The notes below the pieces were generated by a model. It was given only the letters and a program-made list of their open reading frames with translations. It was not told where the DNA came from and searched no databases. A stretch of 38,443 nt of DNA from the NCBI GenBank assembly GCA_016932135.1, contig JAFGDJ010000087.1:1-38443 (forward strand). Reading direction: 5' to 3'. Both the position numbers and the translations under genes were made by a program. Origin of the DNA: Spirochaetales bacterium (lineage in GTDB: Bacteria > Spirochaetota > Spirochaetia > JAFGDJ01). Shown here in pieces: positions 9,104 to 17,283 of this stretch. Every line of letters begins with the position of its first letter. Position 1 is the stretch's first letter.

Positions 9104-9757
9104 ATGGACGACGCGGTAAAGACCTACTGGAAGCAGAAATGTGAAACCTGTGCGGAAGCCTTTCGGAAGAACAACTTCGAGGTGTACCTGGCCGGCAATC
9201 TGGAAGCCGCGGAAAAATTGATAAAGGAAAAGATAGACCCGGCAGTGAACCCCCATGTGGTATCCTGGGGAGACTCCAAAACCCTCCTGGCTACCGGCGT
9301 TCTCGACTTCTATCGTAAAAAAGAGGGAGTTGAGTTCATCGAGATCAATGGAGACGGCATGAGCTGGGACGAACAGATCGAACAGCGCAGGAAGGCCCTG
9401 CAGGCGGACCTTTTTTTCACCGGCACCAACGCCGTCACCGAAGACGGCTTGCTGGTAAACCTGGACATGATCGGCAACCGCACGGGAGCCATCACCTTCG
9501 GCCCGAAGCACGTGGTACTGCTCATCGGCCGGAACAAGATCTGTTCAGACCTGGACACGGCCATGGAGAGGGTGAAGCATTACGCCGCGCCGGTGAACGC
9601 CATCAGGTTCAATCTGGCCACACCCTGCGTCGGCACCTCCGAATGCGACGATTGTTCCAGTGACGACCGGATATGCAATGTCTGGACCATCACGGAAAAA
9701 TCCTTTCCGGCGGGACGCATCAAGATCATCCTGATCAACCAGGACCTGGGTTTCTAA
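9104..9757 (+). CDS. LUD-domain (lactate utilisation, DUF162) protein
   Basis: KTYWKQKCETCAEAFRKNNFEVYLAGNLEAAEKLIKEKI...VSWGDSKTLLATGVLDFYRKKEGVEFIEI...LFFTGTNAVTEDGLLVNLDMIGNRTGAITFGPKHVVLLIGRNKI. Confidence 0.85.
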   Translation: MDDAVKTYWKQKCETCAEAFRKNNFEVYLAGNLEAAEKLIKEKIDPAVNPHVVSWGDSKTLLATGVLDFYRKKEGVEFIEINGDGMSWDEQIEQRRKALQADLFFTGTNAVTEDGLLVNLDMIGNRTGAITFGPKHVVLLIGRNKICSDLDTAMERVKHYAAPVNAIRFNLATPCVGTSECDDCSSDDRICNVWTITEKSFPAGRIKIILINQDLGF

Positions 9758-9783
9758 GGCCGACCGGGGAGGTTTTCGAGGGG

Positions 9784-10833
9784 ATGAACCGCCGCCAATG
9801 GCTAAAAATTCTTGTTCTTGCGGTAAGCTGTATGTTTTTCCAGGGCTGCTACCTTTTAAAACAGGGATTCTATCTCTTCCGTTATACCTTTAAGGCTGAG
9901 GATAACCGAACCCTCCTGGCGGACTCGGATACTCCCGAGTCCACCAGGGCCTTTCTTCAGCGGGTGGAGGATATCACCGCCTTTGCCCAAGAAGCCTTAG
10001 GCCTGCTGGATAACAAGAACTACTCCAAATATGTCCGGGTCGACCAGGATTTTCTCGCCTGGGTTGTCTCGGCCACGGAAGAATTCAGTTTTCAGCCCTA
10101 CCTCTGGTCGTATCCCCTGGTGGGGAAGATGCCCTATCAGGGGTTCTACGAAGAGAAAGACGCCGTGAAGGAAGCCCACCGGCTGAAAAAGAAAGGATAC
10201 GACGTGTGGGTCCGGAAGGTCGAAGCTTTCAGTACCCTGGGGTATCTCACCGATCCGCTTTATTCCTACATGGAAGACTATTCAGTCTATAGTCTGGCCA
10301 ATCTTCTGATCCACGAACAGGCTCACGCCACCCTTTTTCTCAAGGGTCAGGGAGAGTTCAATGAAAGCTTTGCCACCTTCGTGGGGGATCTAGGGGCAAA
10401 GCTCTACATCGCCCGAACCTACGGTACCGATTCACAGGAGTACACATCGATCTTCATCAACGAGCATGACCGGGCTGTCTTCCTCGAGCAGCTGGGAACG
10501 CTGAAATCGGCTTTGGAAGACCTGTACACCCGCAGACCTCCGCAGATGAAGGAAGCGAAACAGGCGGAGATAGAAGCTTTCAAACAGCGTTTTCGGAGTT
10601 CCTATCGGAACCTCTTCATCGGTGAAGGCTATACCCGGGTGCCGGACATACCGATGAACAACGCTTTTATATCCCTCTACGCCCTGTATCACAGTGATAC
10701 GGATCTTTTCTACCGGGTTTATGAACAGTTTCATGGCGACTTAAAAACCTGCATTCAAACTCTGGTGGAAGCCGCCGCCGGTTCAAAAGACGGGTTCGAG
10801 GAAGTGAAAAATCTTTTACAACCTCGGGGATGA
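9784..10833 (+). CDS. Predicted aminopeptidase lipoprotein (COG4324-like)
   Basis: Lipobox MNRRQWLKILVLAVSCMFFQGC; metalloprotease-like LIHEQAHATLFLKGQGEFNESFATFVGDLG. Confidence 0.75.
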   Translation: MNRRQWLKILVLAVSCMFFQGCYLLKQGFYLFRYTFKAEDNRTLLADSDTPESTRAFLQRVEDITAFAQEALGLLDNKNYSKYVRVDQDFLAWVVSATEEFSFQPYLWSYPLVGKMPYQGFYEEKDAVKEAHRLKKKGYDVWVRKVEAFSTLGYLTDPLYSYMEDYSVYSLANLLIHEQAHATLFLKGQGEFNESFATFVGDLGAKLYIARTYGTDSQEYTSIFINEHDRAVFLEQLGTLKSALEDLYTRRPPQMKEAKQAEIEAFKQRFRSSYRNLFIGEGYTRVPDIPMNNAFISLYALYHSDTDLFYRVYEQFHGDLKTCIQTLVEAAAGSKDGFEEVKNLLQPRG

Positions 10834-10918
10834 TTGAACATTGTCCCGATTCTGTATACTCTTATCCGCGATTCTTATCTTAAATCCCCTGAGGGAGCAC
10901 ACGTTAAACGATAACGGT

Positions 10919-11842
10919 ATGAATATGAAAGAACACCTCCATCGAACCGCAGACACCGGCGAAGGCTGTGGAAACATCTTAGCCATCCTTTCTTTCATCC
11001 TGTGGGGCTCTCTGGTATTCTACTGGAAGGTGCTGGATGAGGTTCCGGCTCTCATCATCGTCTCCCACCGCATCCTCTGGTGTTTCGTCTTCATGCTGCT
11101 TTACATCCTTCTTCGGGGCCGGTTCGGCCGGCTGACGGCGGTTTTGAAGGTCCGCCGCCACATTCTCATTCTCCTTCTTTCCGGTATTCTGGTGGGGGCG
11201 AACTGGTTTATCTATGTGCTGTCGGTCTCTAGGGGACAGGTACTCCAGGCCAGCCTGGGGTATTACATCAATCCCCTGATGAACGTTTTTCTCGGCCTGC
11301 TGTTTCTCAAAGAAAGGCTTACCCCCCTTCAATGGATATCCCTCACCACGGCATTTATCGGTGTGGTCATCATGACCGTCGGTACCGGAGTGTTTCCCTG
11401 GATTTCCCTCACCCTGGCAGTGACCTTCAGCCTCTACGGTTTGATAAAAAAAACCGTTCACATACCTTCGGACCTGGGGTTGACCCTGGAAACGACCTTT
11501 CTAACCCCCGTGGCTCTGCTGCTCCTTTATTTCTTACGTCGAAAATACGGCCCGATGCTGGGGAATCTCCCCCCCCTGGAAACCGTCCTTCTCCCGGCTT
11601 CCGGCATCGTCACGGCCCTGCCCCTCTTTCTGTTCTCCGAAGGGGCGAAGCGAATTCCCCTTTCCCGGATCGGGTTTTTTCAGTTTATCAGCCCTTCCCT
11701 CATGTTCCTCATCGGCTACCTGGTGTACGGAGAGCCTCTAACCACCGTGAAAGTCGTCAGTTTCATCTTCATCTGGACAGCCCTGATCCTCTTTCTCCTC
11801 CCCCGCCGTCGGGTAAGTAAGAAGAAAAAGGTCTTGGCCTGA
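10919..11842 (+). CDS. EamA/RarD-family permease
   Basis: ILSFILWGSLVFYWKVLDEVPALIIVSHRILWCFVFMLLYILLRGRF; RarD-type sequence, multiple TM segments. Start inferred at 10919. Confidence 0.82.
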   Translation: MNMKEHLHRTADTGEGCGNILAILSFILWGSLVFYWKVLDEVPALIIVSHRILWCFVFMLLYILLRGRFGRLTAVLKVRRHILILLLSGILVGANWFIYVLSVSRGQVLQASLGYYINPLMNVFLGLLFLKERLTPLQWISLTTAFIGVVIMTVGTGVFPWISLTLAVTFSLYGLIKKTVHIPSDLGLTLETTFLTPVALLLLYFLRRKYGPMLGNLPPLETVLLPASGIVTALPLFLFSEGAKRIPLSRIGFFQFISPSLMFLIGYLVYGEPLTTVKVVSFIFIWTALILFLLPRRRVSKKKKVLA

Positions 11843-12735
11843 TGCACCGCCGTCGGAAAGCCTATGCCTACACCCTGGCATCGGTCCTTCTCTGGTCCAC
11901 CGTGGCCACGGCCTTCAAGATAAGCCTTTCCTTTATGGATTCGGCCACCCTGCTTTTTTACTCTTCCGCCTTTTCCGCCGCCGCCCTGGGGGGGATTATC
12001 CTGTTCCGGAAGCAAAAATGTAAGGATCTCCGCCGGACCGCCTTGCGGGGAGCTGCCTTAGGCTGCATCAATCCTTTTCTCTACTATCTTTTTCTTTTTA
12101 AAGCCTATTCCCTCCTGCCGGCTCAGGAGGCTCAAAGCCTCAACTTCACCTGGCCTTTGGTACTGGTATTGCTTTCGGCGGTGTTCTTTCATGAAAGGCC
12201 GGGGGTCAAGGATCTCTTTTCTCTGCTGGTTTGTTTCTTCGGCGCCTGGATTGTCTCATCCCACGGTCGTTTCACCGATATTCATTTCAGCAGCGGGCCG
12301 GGAATTCTTCTTGCCGTGGGAAGCTCCGTATTCTGGAGTGTGTACTGGCTTATAAACCGAGCCTACCGGGGCGATAAAACCCTGCTGCTTTTCTTTTCCA
12401 TGGCGGCCGGGACGGTATACTGCGGTCTTTATCTCCTCTTCAGCGGCCGCATGGTTATCCCTCCCGTCGCGGGGCTTTCGGCCGCCGCCTATGTGGGATG
12501 CTTCGAAATGGGCATCACCTTTGTTCTCTGGTCAAAGGCTCTCTCCTTTGCCGAATCGACGGCTTTCATCTCCAACCTTCTTTATCTGTCGCCCTTCCTC
12601 TCTCTTCTCTTCATCTCCACCATCCTGGGTGAACCGGTCATGCCCTCCACCCTGGTGGGACTCCTTCTCATCGTCGGGGGAATCCTGATACAAAAGATGC
12701 AACTGCCCAAGTCCGAAAAATCGGGCCGGCTTTAA
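11842..12735 (+). CDS. DMT-superfamily (EamA) transporter
   Basis: Ten-TM-like protein; start ATG overlaps the previous stop (TGATG). Confidence 0.82.
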   Translation: MHRRRKAYAYTLASVLLWSTVATAFKISLSFMDSATLLFYSSAFSAAALGGIILFRKQKCKDLRRTALRGAALGCINPFLYYLFLFKAYSLLPAQEAQSLNFTWPLVLVLLSAVFFHERPGVKDLFSLLVCFFGAWIVSSHGRFTDIHFSSGPGILLAVGSSVFWSVYWLINRAYRGDKTLLLFFSMAAGTVYCGLYLLFSGRMVIPPVAGLSAAAYVGCFEMGITFVLWSKALSFAESTAFISNLLYLSPFLSLLFISTILGEPVMPSTLVGLLLIVGGILIQKMQLPKSEKSGRL

Positions 12736-12805
12736 GCCCGGAGGCAAGGGACATCTGGAAAAAGAAGCCTCGATGGGCTATACTCCCCTCCAACAGGAGG
12801 ATTTC

Positions 12806-13363
12806 TTGAACCGGATTTGTGTCTTCTGCGCTTCCAGCGACCACATTTCTTCTCTCTACCGGACTGCCTGTTCCGACTTCGGCCGCCTTTTGGCCCGGGA
12901 AGGGCTGAACCTGATCTTCGGCGGCGGGGCGGTGGGTCTCATGGGAGCCCTGGCGGAGGCGGTGAAAAAACACGGCGGATCTGTTTACGGGGTCATTCCA
13001 TCTTCCCTGCGGGAGGGGGAAGGCCGGTATCCCCGGTGCGACAAGCTCCTCCTTACCGAGACCTTGGCGGAACGAAAAGCCCTGATGATCGCCGAAGCCG
13101 ACGGTTTCGCCGTTCTGCCGGGGGGATACGGAACCCTGGATGAAGCCTTTGAAATTCTTACCCTCCAACGCCATGGTAAGCTCAATTGTCCCGTGGTTTT
13201 TCTCAATACCGGCGGAGTGTACGACGCCCTTGTAACCCTTCTTCAACGGCTCCACCGGGACGGCTTCCTCGAGCATCCCCATACCCGGGACTTTTTCATT
13301 GCTTCGGATCCTGAGGAAGCCGTAGCTTTTCTTAAATCATCCTTAAGGACGGATCCTTCATGA
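12806..13363 (+). CDS. LOG-family (TIGR00730) nucleoside 5'-monophosphate phosphoribohydrolase
   Basis: GGGAVGLMGALAEAV...LPGGYGTLDEAFEILTLQ. TTG start at 12806 after AGGAGG; the ORF-track ATG at 12773 overlaps a TATACT box and is unlikely. Confidence 0.82.
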   Translation: MNRICVFCASSDHISSLYRTACSDFGRLLAREGLNLIFGGGAVGLMGALAEAVKKHGGSVYGVIPSSLREGEGRYPRCDKLLLTETLAERKALMIAEADGFAVLPGGYGTLDEAFEILTLQRHGKLNCPVVFLNTGGVYDALVTLLQRLHRDGFLEHPHTRDFFIASDPEEAVAFLKSSLRTDPS

Positions 13364-14178
13364 GTTTCGAAAACCTCGTAATGGCCGTCCGTAAAGGAGC
13401 GGAGGAAGCCTTACAACTCCAGAAAGGCGTCCGGGGAAACCACAAAGACGACGGCACCATTATTACCGAAGCCGATATGATGATACACCGGCTGCTGAAA
13501 GATCATATCAGGCGGTTCTATCCCCAGGAGGCCTTTCTCAGTGAAGAGGAGGTGAAACTGCCCGCCTTGGCTCCGGGAAGGCTGCTCTTTGTACTGGACC
13601 CTATCGACGGGACCGACGCCTACAGCCAGGGAATGCCGGGGTGGTGTGTCGCCTTAGGTATCCTCGATACGGACCTTACCCCGGTGGGGGGAATCATCTA
13701 TGCCCCCCGCTGGAGTGTTGCCGGAAGCGAAGAATCCCTCCTGGTTCTGGAACCGGGTGAGGCTCCCACCTTAAACGGAGAGCCTATGATCCCGCCGGAC
13801 AGAGCCGGTTCTCTGCACTGTCAGCAGATCATGACATCTTCCCGGATTCACCGTCGGGTGGATCTTTCAGCCTATCCCGGTAAGGTTAGAAGCATCGGGA
13901 GTTCTATCCTCCATCTGGCGGCTCCCCTGCTTTATCCTGGAGTTACGGCGTCCCTTCAGGCGGCCGGTTATATCTGGGATATTGCCGCCTCCCACGCTTT
14001 TCTCCTCGCCCTGGGGTATCAATTGGAATACCTGTCGGGAGGATCCTTGGACTATAGAAGCCTGGTACGGCGAAAAAAAACCCGGGATATCCTTCTGTCG
14101 GGAACTCCTGAAGCCCTGGACACTCTGCGCCGGACCATTCGCGTTCTTAAACCACACGACGGGAGAGCAGAAGGATGA
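13360..14178 (+). CDS. Inositol monophosphatase / CysQ-like family protein
   Basis: DDGTIITEADMMIHRLL...AFLSEEEV...FVLDPIDGTDAYSQGMPGWCVALGI...AAGYIWDIAASHAFLLALG. Confidence 0.85.
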   Translation: MSFENLVMAVRKGAEEALQLQKGVRGNHKDDGTIITEADMMIHRLLKDHIRRFYPQEAFLSEEEVKLPALAPGRLLFVLDPIDGTDAYSQGMPGWCVALGILDTDLTPVGGIIYAPRWSVAGSEESLLVLEPGEAPTLNGEPMIPPDRAGSLHCQQIMTSSRIHRRVDLSAYPGKVRSIGSSILHLAAPLLYPGVTASLQAAGYIWDIAASHAFLLALGYQLEYLSGGSLDYRSLVRRKKTRDILLSGTPEALDTLRRTIRVLKPHDGRAEG

Positions 14179-14555
14179 AAGAATCGAGAAATCTTGATGA
14201 GGTTCTGCAAGAAAAGACTCAAAACGGCTTTATAAGCTGTCCTGATCTGTTGGAAGCAGCTTCCTTAGCCGGCATTCCCGCGCCCGAAGCCCGGCGCCGG
14301 ACCGACGAAAAGAAAATAAAGATCAAGGAATGCCGCTTGGGATTTTTCGGCTGGGATGAGTCTTCGAAAGTCACTCCTCAAGAAATACCCGCAGAGGTAA
14401 CGGCCTGTGTCCGTTCTGCTTCCCATGAGGGTATCGTCACCTGTCCGGCTCTCTGGAAATGCGCGGAAACCCTGGGAGTGACCTACCTCGCGGCCGGTGC
14501 CGCGGCGGATGCCTGCTCCTTGAAGGTGCGGGGATGCAAGCTGGGTATATTTTAA
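14175..14555 (+). CDS. Hypothetical protein, 126 aa, internally duplicated
   Basis: Two ungapped 42-aa repeats (aa 17-58 and 85-126), each with a CP near the start and ending in CxLGxF; ATGA overlap with upstream gene. Confidence 0.7.
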   Translation: MKESRNLDEVLQEKTQNGFISCPDLLEAASLAGIPAPEARRRTDEKKIKIKECRLGFFGWDESSKVTPQEIPAEVTACVRSASHEGIVTCPALWKCAETLGVTYLAAGAAADACSLKVRGCKLGIF

Positions 14556-14576
14556 AAAAAGGCGGAGGTAGATCGG

Positions 14577-14840
14577 ATGAACTTCTTGCACTATCAAATT
14601 CATGCCGGTCCTGAAAACATCGTGCAGGTCCGGATCGACAAACGGGCCAACGTTCGGCTCCTGGATACCCTGCAGTACCAGAAGTATCGGCGCGGCAAAA
14701 CCCTGGAGGGAGCCGGCGGAGAGACCGATCCCCCGGGAAGGGAATTCAGGGTTCAGAACAGGGATGTCTGGCATGTGATCATCGATTTGGGGGGAAAAGA
14801 GGGTACCGTGAAGGCTCAGGTGAACGTTCTGCGGATGTAG
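14577..14840 (+). CDS. DUF1883-like protein
   Basis: MNFLHYQIHAGPENIVQVRIDKRANVRLLDTLQYQKYRRGK...DVWHVIIDLGGKEGTVKAQVNVL. Confidence 0.72.
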   Translation: MNFLHYQIHAGPENIVQVRIDKRANVRLLDTLQYQKYRRGKTLEGAGGETDPPGREFRVQNRDVWHVIIDLGGKEGTVKAQVNVLRM

Positions 14841-14850
14841 AGGCCGCCGT

Positions 14851-16110
14851 TTAGAGGAGCCTTACCACCCCTTCCTGCCGTACCGCCAGGGGGATCACCG
14901 AAGAAGCACCGAAATACTCCCCCATCCAATCCTGGAATTCCTGTGCCGCTCCCTGAGGAACACAGGCTAAGACTGTTCCCGCGAAACCGCCGCCGTGAAC
15001 CCGGACGGCGGCGTTCAGCTGATGATCCGTAAAAAATCGTTCCGATAAATAGTAAGCCAGGAGAATTCCCCGGTCGGCGGTATTACCGTCGGTGTGGCAG
15101 TTCTGGAGATACAGAGCCGAGGATATACCGGAACCGCGCAGTTCCCTCAACACCACCGGAAGGTTTTTCTCTTTCAAAGCCCTTGCAAGTCGCTGCACCC
15201 GGTCCTGTTCGTCGAAAAAGTGGAAGGCCCGCAGCAAGGGTCGCCCGCCCGGTTCCTCCGACAGATCGGCGTAACGGCGAAGCAGGTCCTCCCGGGACAG
15301 GTCTCTTAAACGCCGGGCCCCGAACAACCGGGCGCAGGCTTCCATGTCCATCCTTACCCGGGTGTAGTCTTCCGACAGGTCCTCATGGCTTGAGCCGGTT
15401 TGGATCACATAGAGACTGTAACCCCACTCGGAAAAACTGAAGGGGATCATCTCCATCCTGGGTTCCGGGTCTTTGAAGTCGATCAGGAGGGTTCCTCCGC
15501 AGCTGCAGACCGCCTGATCCATGAGACCGCAAGGTTTGCCGAAATAGCGGTTTTCCGCCTCCTGCCCGATGATTGCCAGGTCGACACAGGAAAGAGACCC
15601 TTGAGCGAAAAGGTCGTTACAGATTCCCCCCAGGAGTACTTCGAAGGCCGCCGAGGAACTTAACCCCGACCCCGGGGCCACCCGGCTGAGAAGAGAAATC
15701 CTCATTCCCCCGACTTCTACACCCCTGTTCCGAAAGCCCTGGATAACCCCGCGAATCAAAGCCCGGGGGGTTCCTTTTTCCTCTTCCTTAACTTCCCCGT
15801 CACCCACATCCATCCGAAAGAGCTCGGGGTAGAGATCGGAATGGAGAACCGCCTCCCCCTCGGTTCCCGGAGACACGGCGGCCAGTACATCCATATCCAC
15901 CGCGGAAGCCAACACCGTGCCCCCGTTGTGATCCGTGTGGTTTCCCGCCAGTTCGATCCTTCCCGGGGCTGAAAAAACGGCGCAGGGCTCTTCCAACGGC
16001 AAAGAATACCGCTGCCGGTGCTCCCCCAGCAAACCGGTTATTCGTTGAGCTGTCTCGTTCGGCAACCTTCGGGATTCCAGAGCTGTGAAGGCTTGTTTCA
16101 AGGTGTTCAT
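14851..16110 (-). CDS. galK: Galactokinase
   Basis: FSAPGRIELAGNHTDHNGGTVLASAVDMDV; APGSGLSSSAAFEVLLG; RVHGGGFAGTVLA. Confidence 0.93.
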   Translation of the reverse strand: MNTLKQAFTALESRRLPNETAQRITGLLGEHRQRYSLPLEEPCAVFSAPGRIELAGNHTDHNGGTVLASAVDMDVLAAVSPGTEGEAVLHSDLYPELFRMDVGDGEVKEEEKGTPRALIRGVIQGFRNRGVEVGGMRISLLSRVAPGSGLSSSAAFEVLLGGICNDLFAQGSLSCVDLAIIGQEAENRYFGKPCGLMDQAVCSCGGTLLIDFKDPEPRMEMIPFSFSEWGYSLYVIQTGSSHEDLSEDYTRVRMDMEACARLFGARRLRDLSREDLLRRYADLSEEPGGRPLLRAFHFFDEQDRVQRLARALKEKNLPVVLRELRGSGISSALYLQNCHTDGNTADRGILLAYYLSERFFTDHQLNAAVRVHGGGFAGTVLACVPQGAAQEFQDWMGEYFGASSVIPLAVRQEGVVRLL

Positions 16111-16118
16111 GGTACGGC

Positions 16119-17156
16119 CTAACCCTCAGTATAGTGCTTTTCGGGAAGATCCCGGAGCCGCCGGGCCGCTTCTTCGGGAGTTACGTCCCTCTGGGCCATG
16201 GCAAACAATTCATATCCTACCATGAACTTCCGTATGGTAGAAGAACGCAGGAGGGGCGGATAAAAAGAAATATGCATCTGCCATTCCGGGTGTTCCAGCC
16301 TGTCCGTGGGAGCCTGGTGAATACCCATGGAATAGGGGAAGGGAACGCGGAACAGGTTGTCGTACATCACGGTGGTTCGTTTCAGAGCCTCGGAAAGAGA
16401 CCGGGCCTGGGCCTGCGAAAGCTCACCCAGATGCCGGAGATGCTCCTTGGGAAGAATCATGGTCTCGAAGGGCCAGATCGCCCAATAGGGCACAAGACAG
16501 ATAAAGTGCCGGTTTTCAAAGAGAATTCTTTCCCCCGCTTTTCTCTCCAGTTCGCAGTAATCCAGAAGAAGGTTGCTTCCGTGATACTGCAGGTATTCCA
16601 TCTGGTACCAGGTTTTTTTCCCCGGAATCGGCGGAACGGTTTCATTGGCCCAGATCTGGCAATGGGGATGAGGATTGGAAGCCCCCATCATCTCCCCGCG
16701 ATTTTCGAAAATGGTTACATAGTTGATCGATTCATCGGCTCCGTGAAGCCGATATTCCTCGGTCCAGGCGTCCACCACCCGGTGAATCTCCGGTATATCC
16801 ATCCTGGATAAGGTCCGATCATGCTGAGGAGTGAAACAAAGAACCCGGCAACGGCCCGCTTCGTTTCTCGCCAGGATAAGATCCTCCTGGTTGAACTCAC
16901 CGCCCTCTCCATCGGGGAGCAGGGCGGGAAAATCATTATCGAAGACATAGGTCCCCGTATACGCGGGATTCTTTTTTCCTCCCGCTCGCTCATTCCCCGG
17001 GCAGAGGTAACAATCCGGATCGTAGGAAGGCTGCGGCACCTGGGTGCCCTGCTCTTCCGCTCCCAGCCAGGGTCTGTTCAGCCGCCCCGGGGAAACCAGG
17101 ACCCAGTCTCCCGTCAAAGGGTTGTAGCGGCGATGGGCTTTGCCATTATCAAACAT
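16119..17156 (-). CDS. galT: Galactose-1-phosphate uridylyltransferase
   Basis: RRYNPLTGDWVLVSPGRLNRPW; CYLCPGN; MGASNPHPHCQIWA; adjacent to galK. Confidence 0.93.
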   Translation of the reverse strand: MFDNGKAHRRYNPLTGDWVLVSPGRLNRPWLGAEEQGTQVPQPSYDPDCYLCPGNERAGGKKNPAYTGTYVFDNDFPALLPDGEGGEFNQEDLILARNEAGRCRVLCFTPQHDRTLSRMDIPEIHRVVDAWTEEYRLHGADESINYVTIFENRGEMMGASNPHPHCQIWANETVPPIPGKKTWYQMEYLQYHGSNLLLDYCELERKAGERILFENRHFICLVPYWAIWPFETMILPKEHLRHLGELSQAQARSLSEALKRTTVMYDNLFRVPFPYSMGIHQAPTDRLEHPEWQMHISFYPPLLRSSTIRKFMVGYELFAMAQRDVTPEEAARRLRDLPEKHYTEG

Positions 17157-17176
17157 AAAGGGCTCCTTACAGGCCT

Positions 17177-17205
17177 ATCATACTATAGCCGGCAACAGAT
17201 AACAA
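17177..17205 (-). promoter_or_regulatory. Predicted galTK promoter TTGTTA - 17 bp - TATGAT
   Basis: Minus strand 17205-17200 and 17182-17177; followed by AAGGAG RBS. Confidence 0.45.
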
Positions 17206-17283
17206 TGACCTTCGAAAGATATCCTGAAGTTCCGAGGCTTCTCGGGGAGACAGTCACCGCCCCCTCGTGGTATACTGATCCCC

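Noticed and set aside
12773-12805. ATG start of the LOG-family ORF given in the track
   Set aside because: The stretch overlaps TATACT and AGGAGG; TTG at 12806 behind AGGAGG is a better start.
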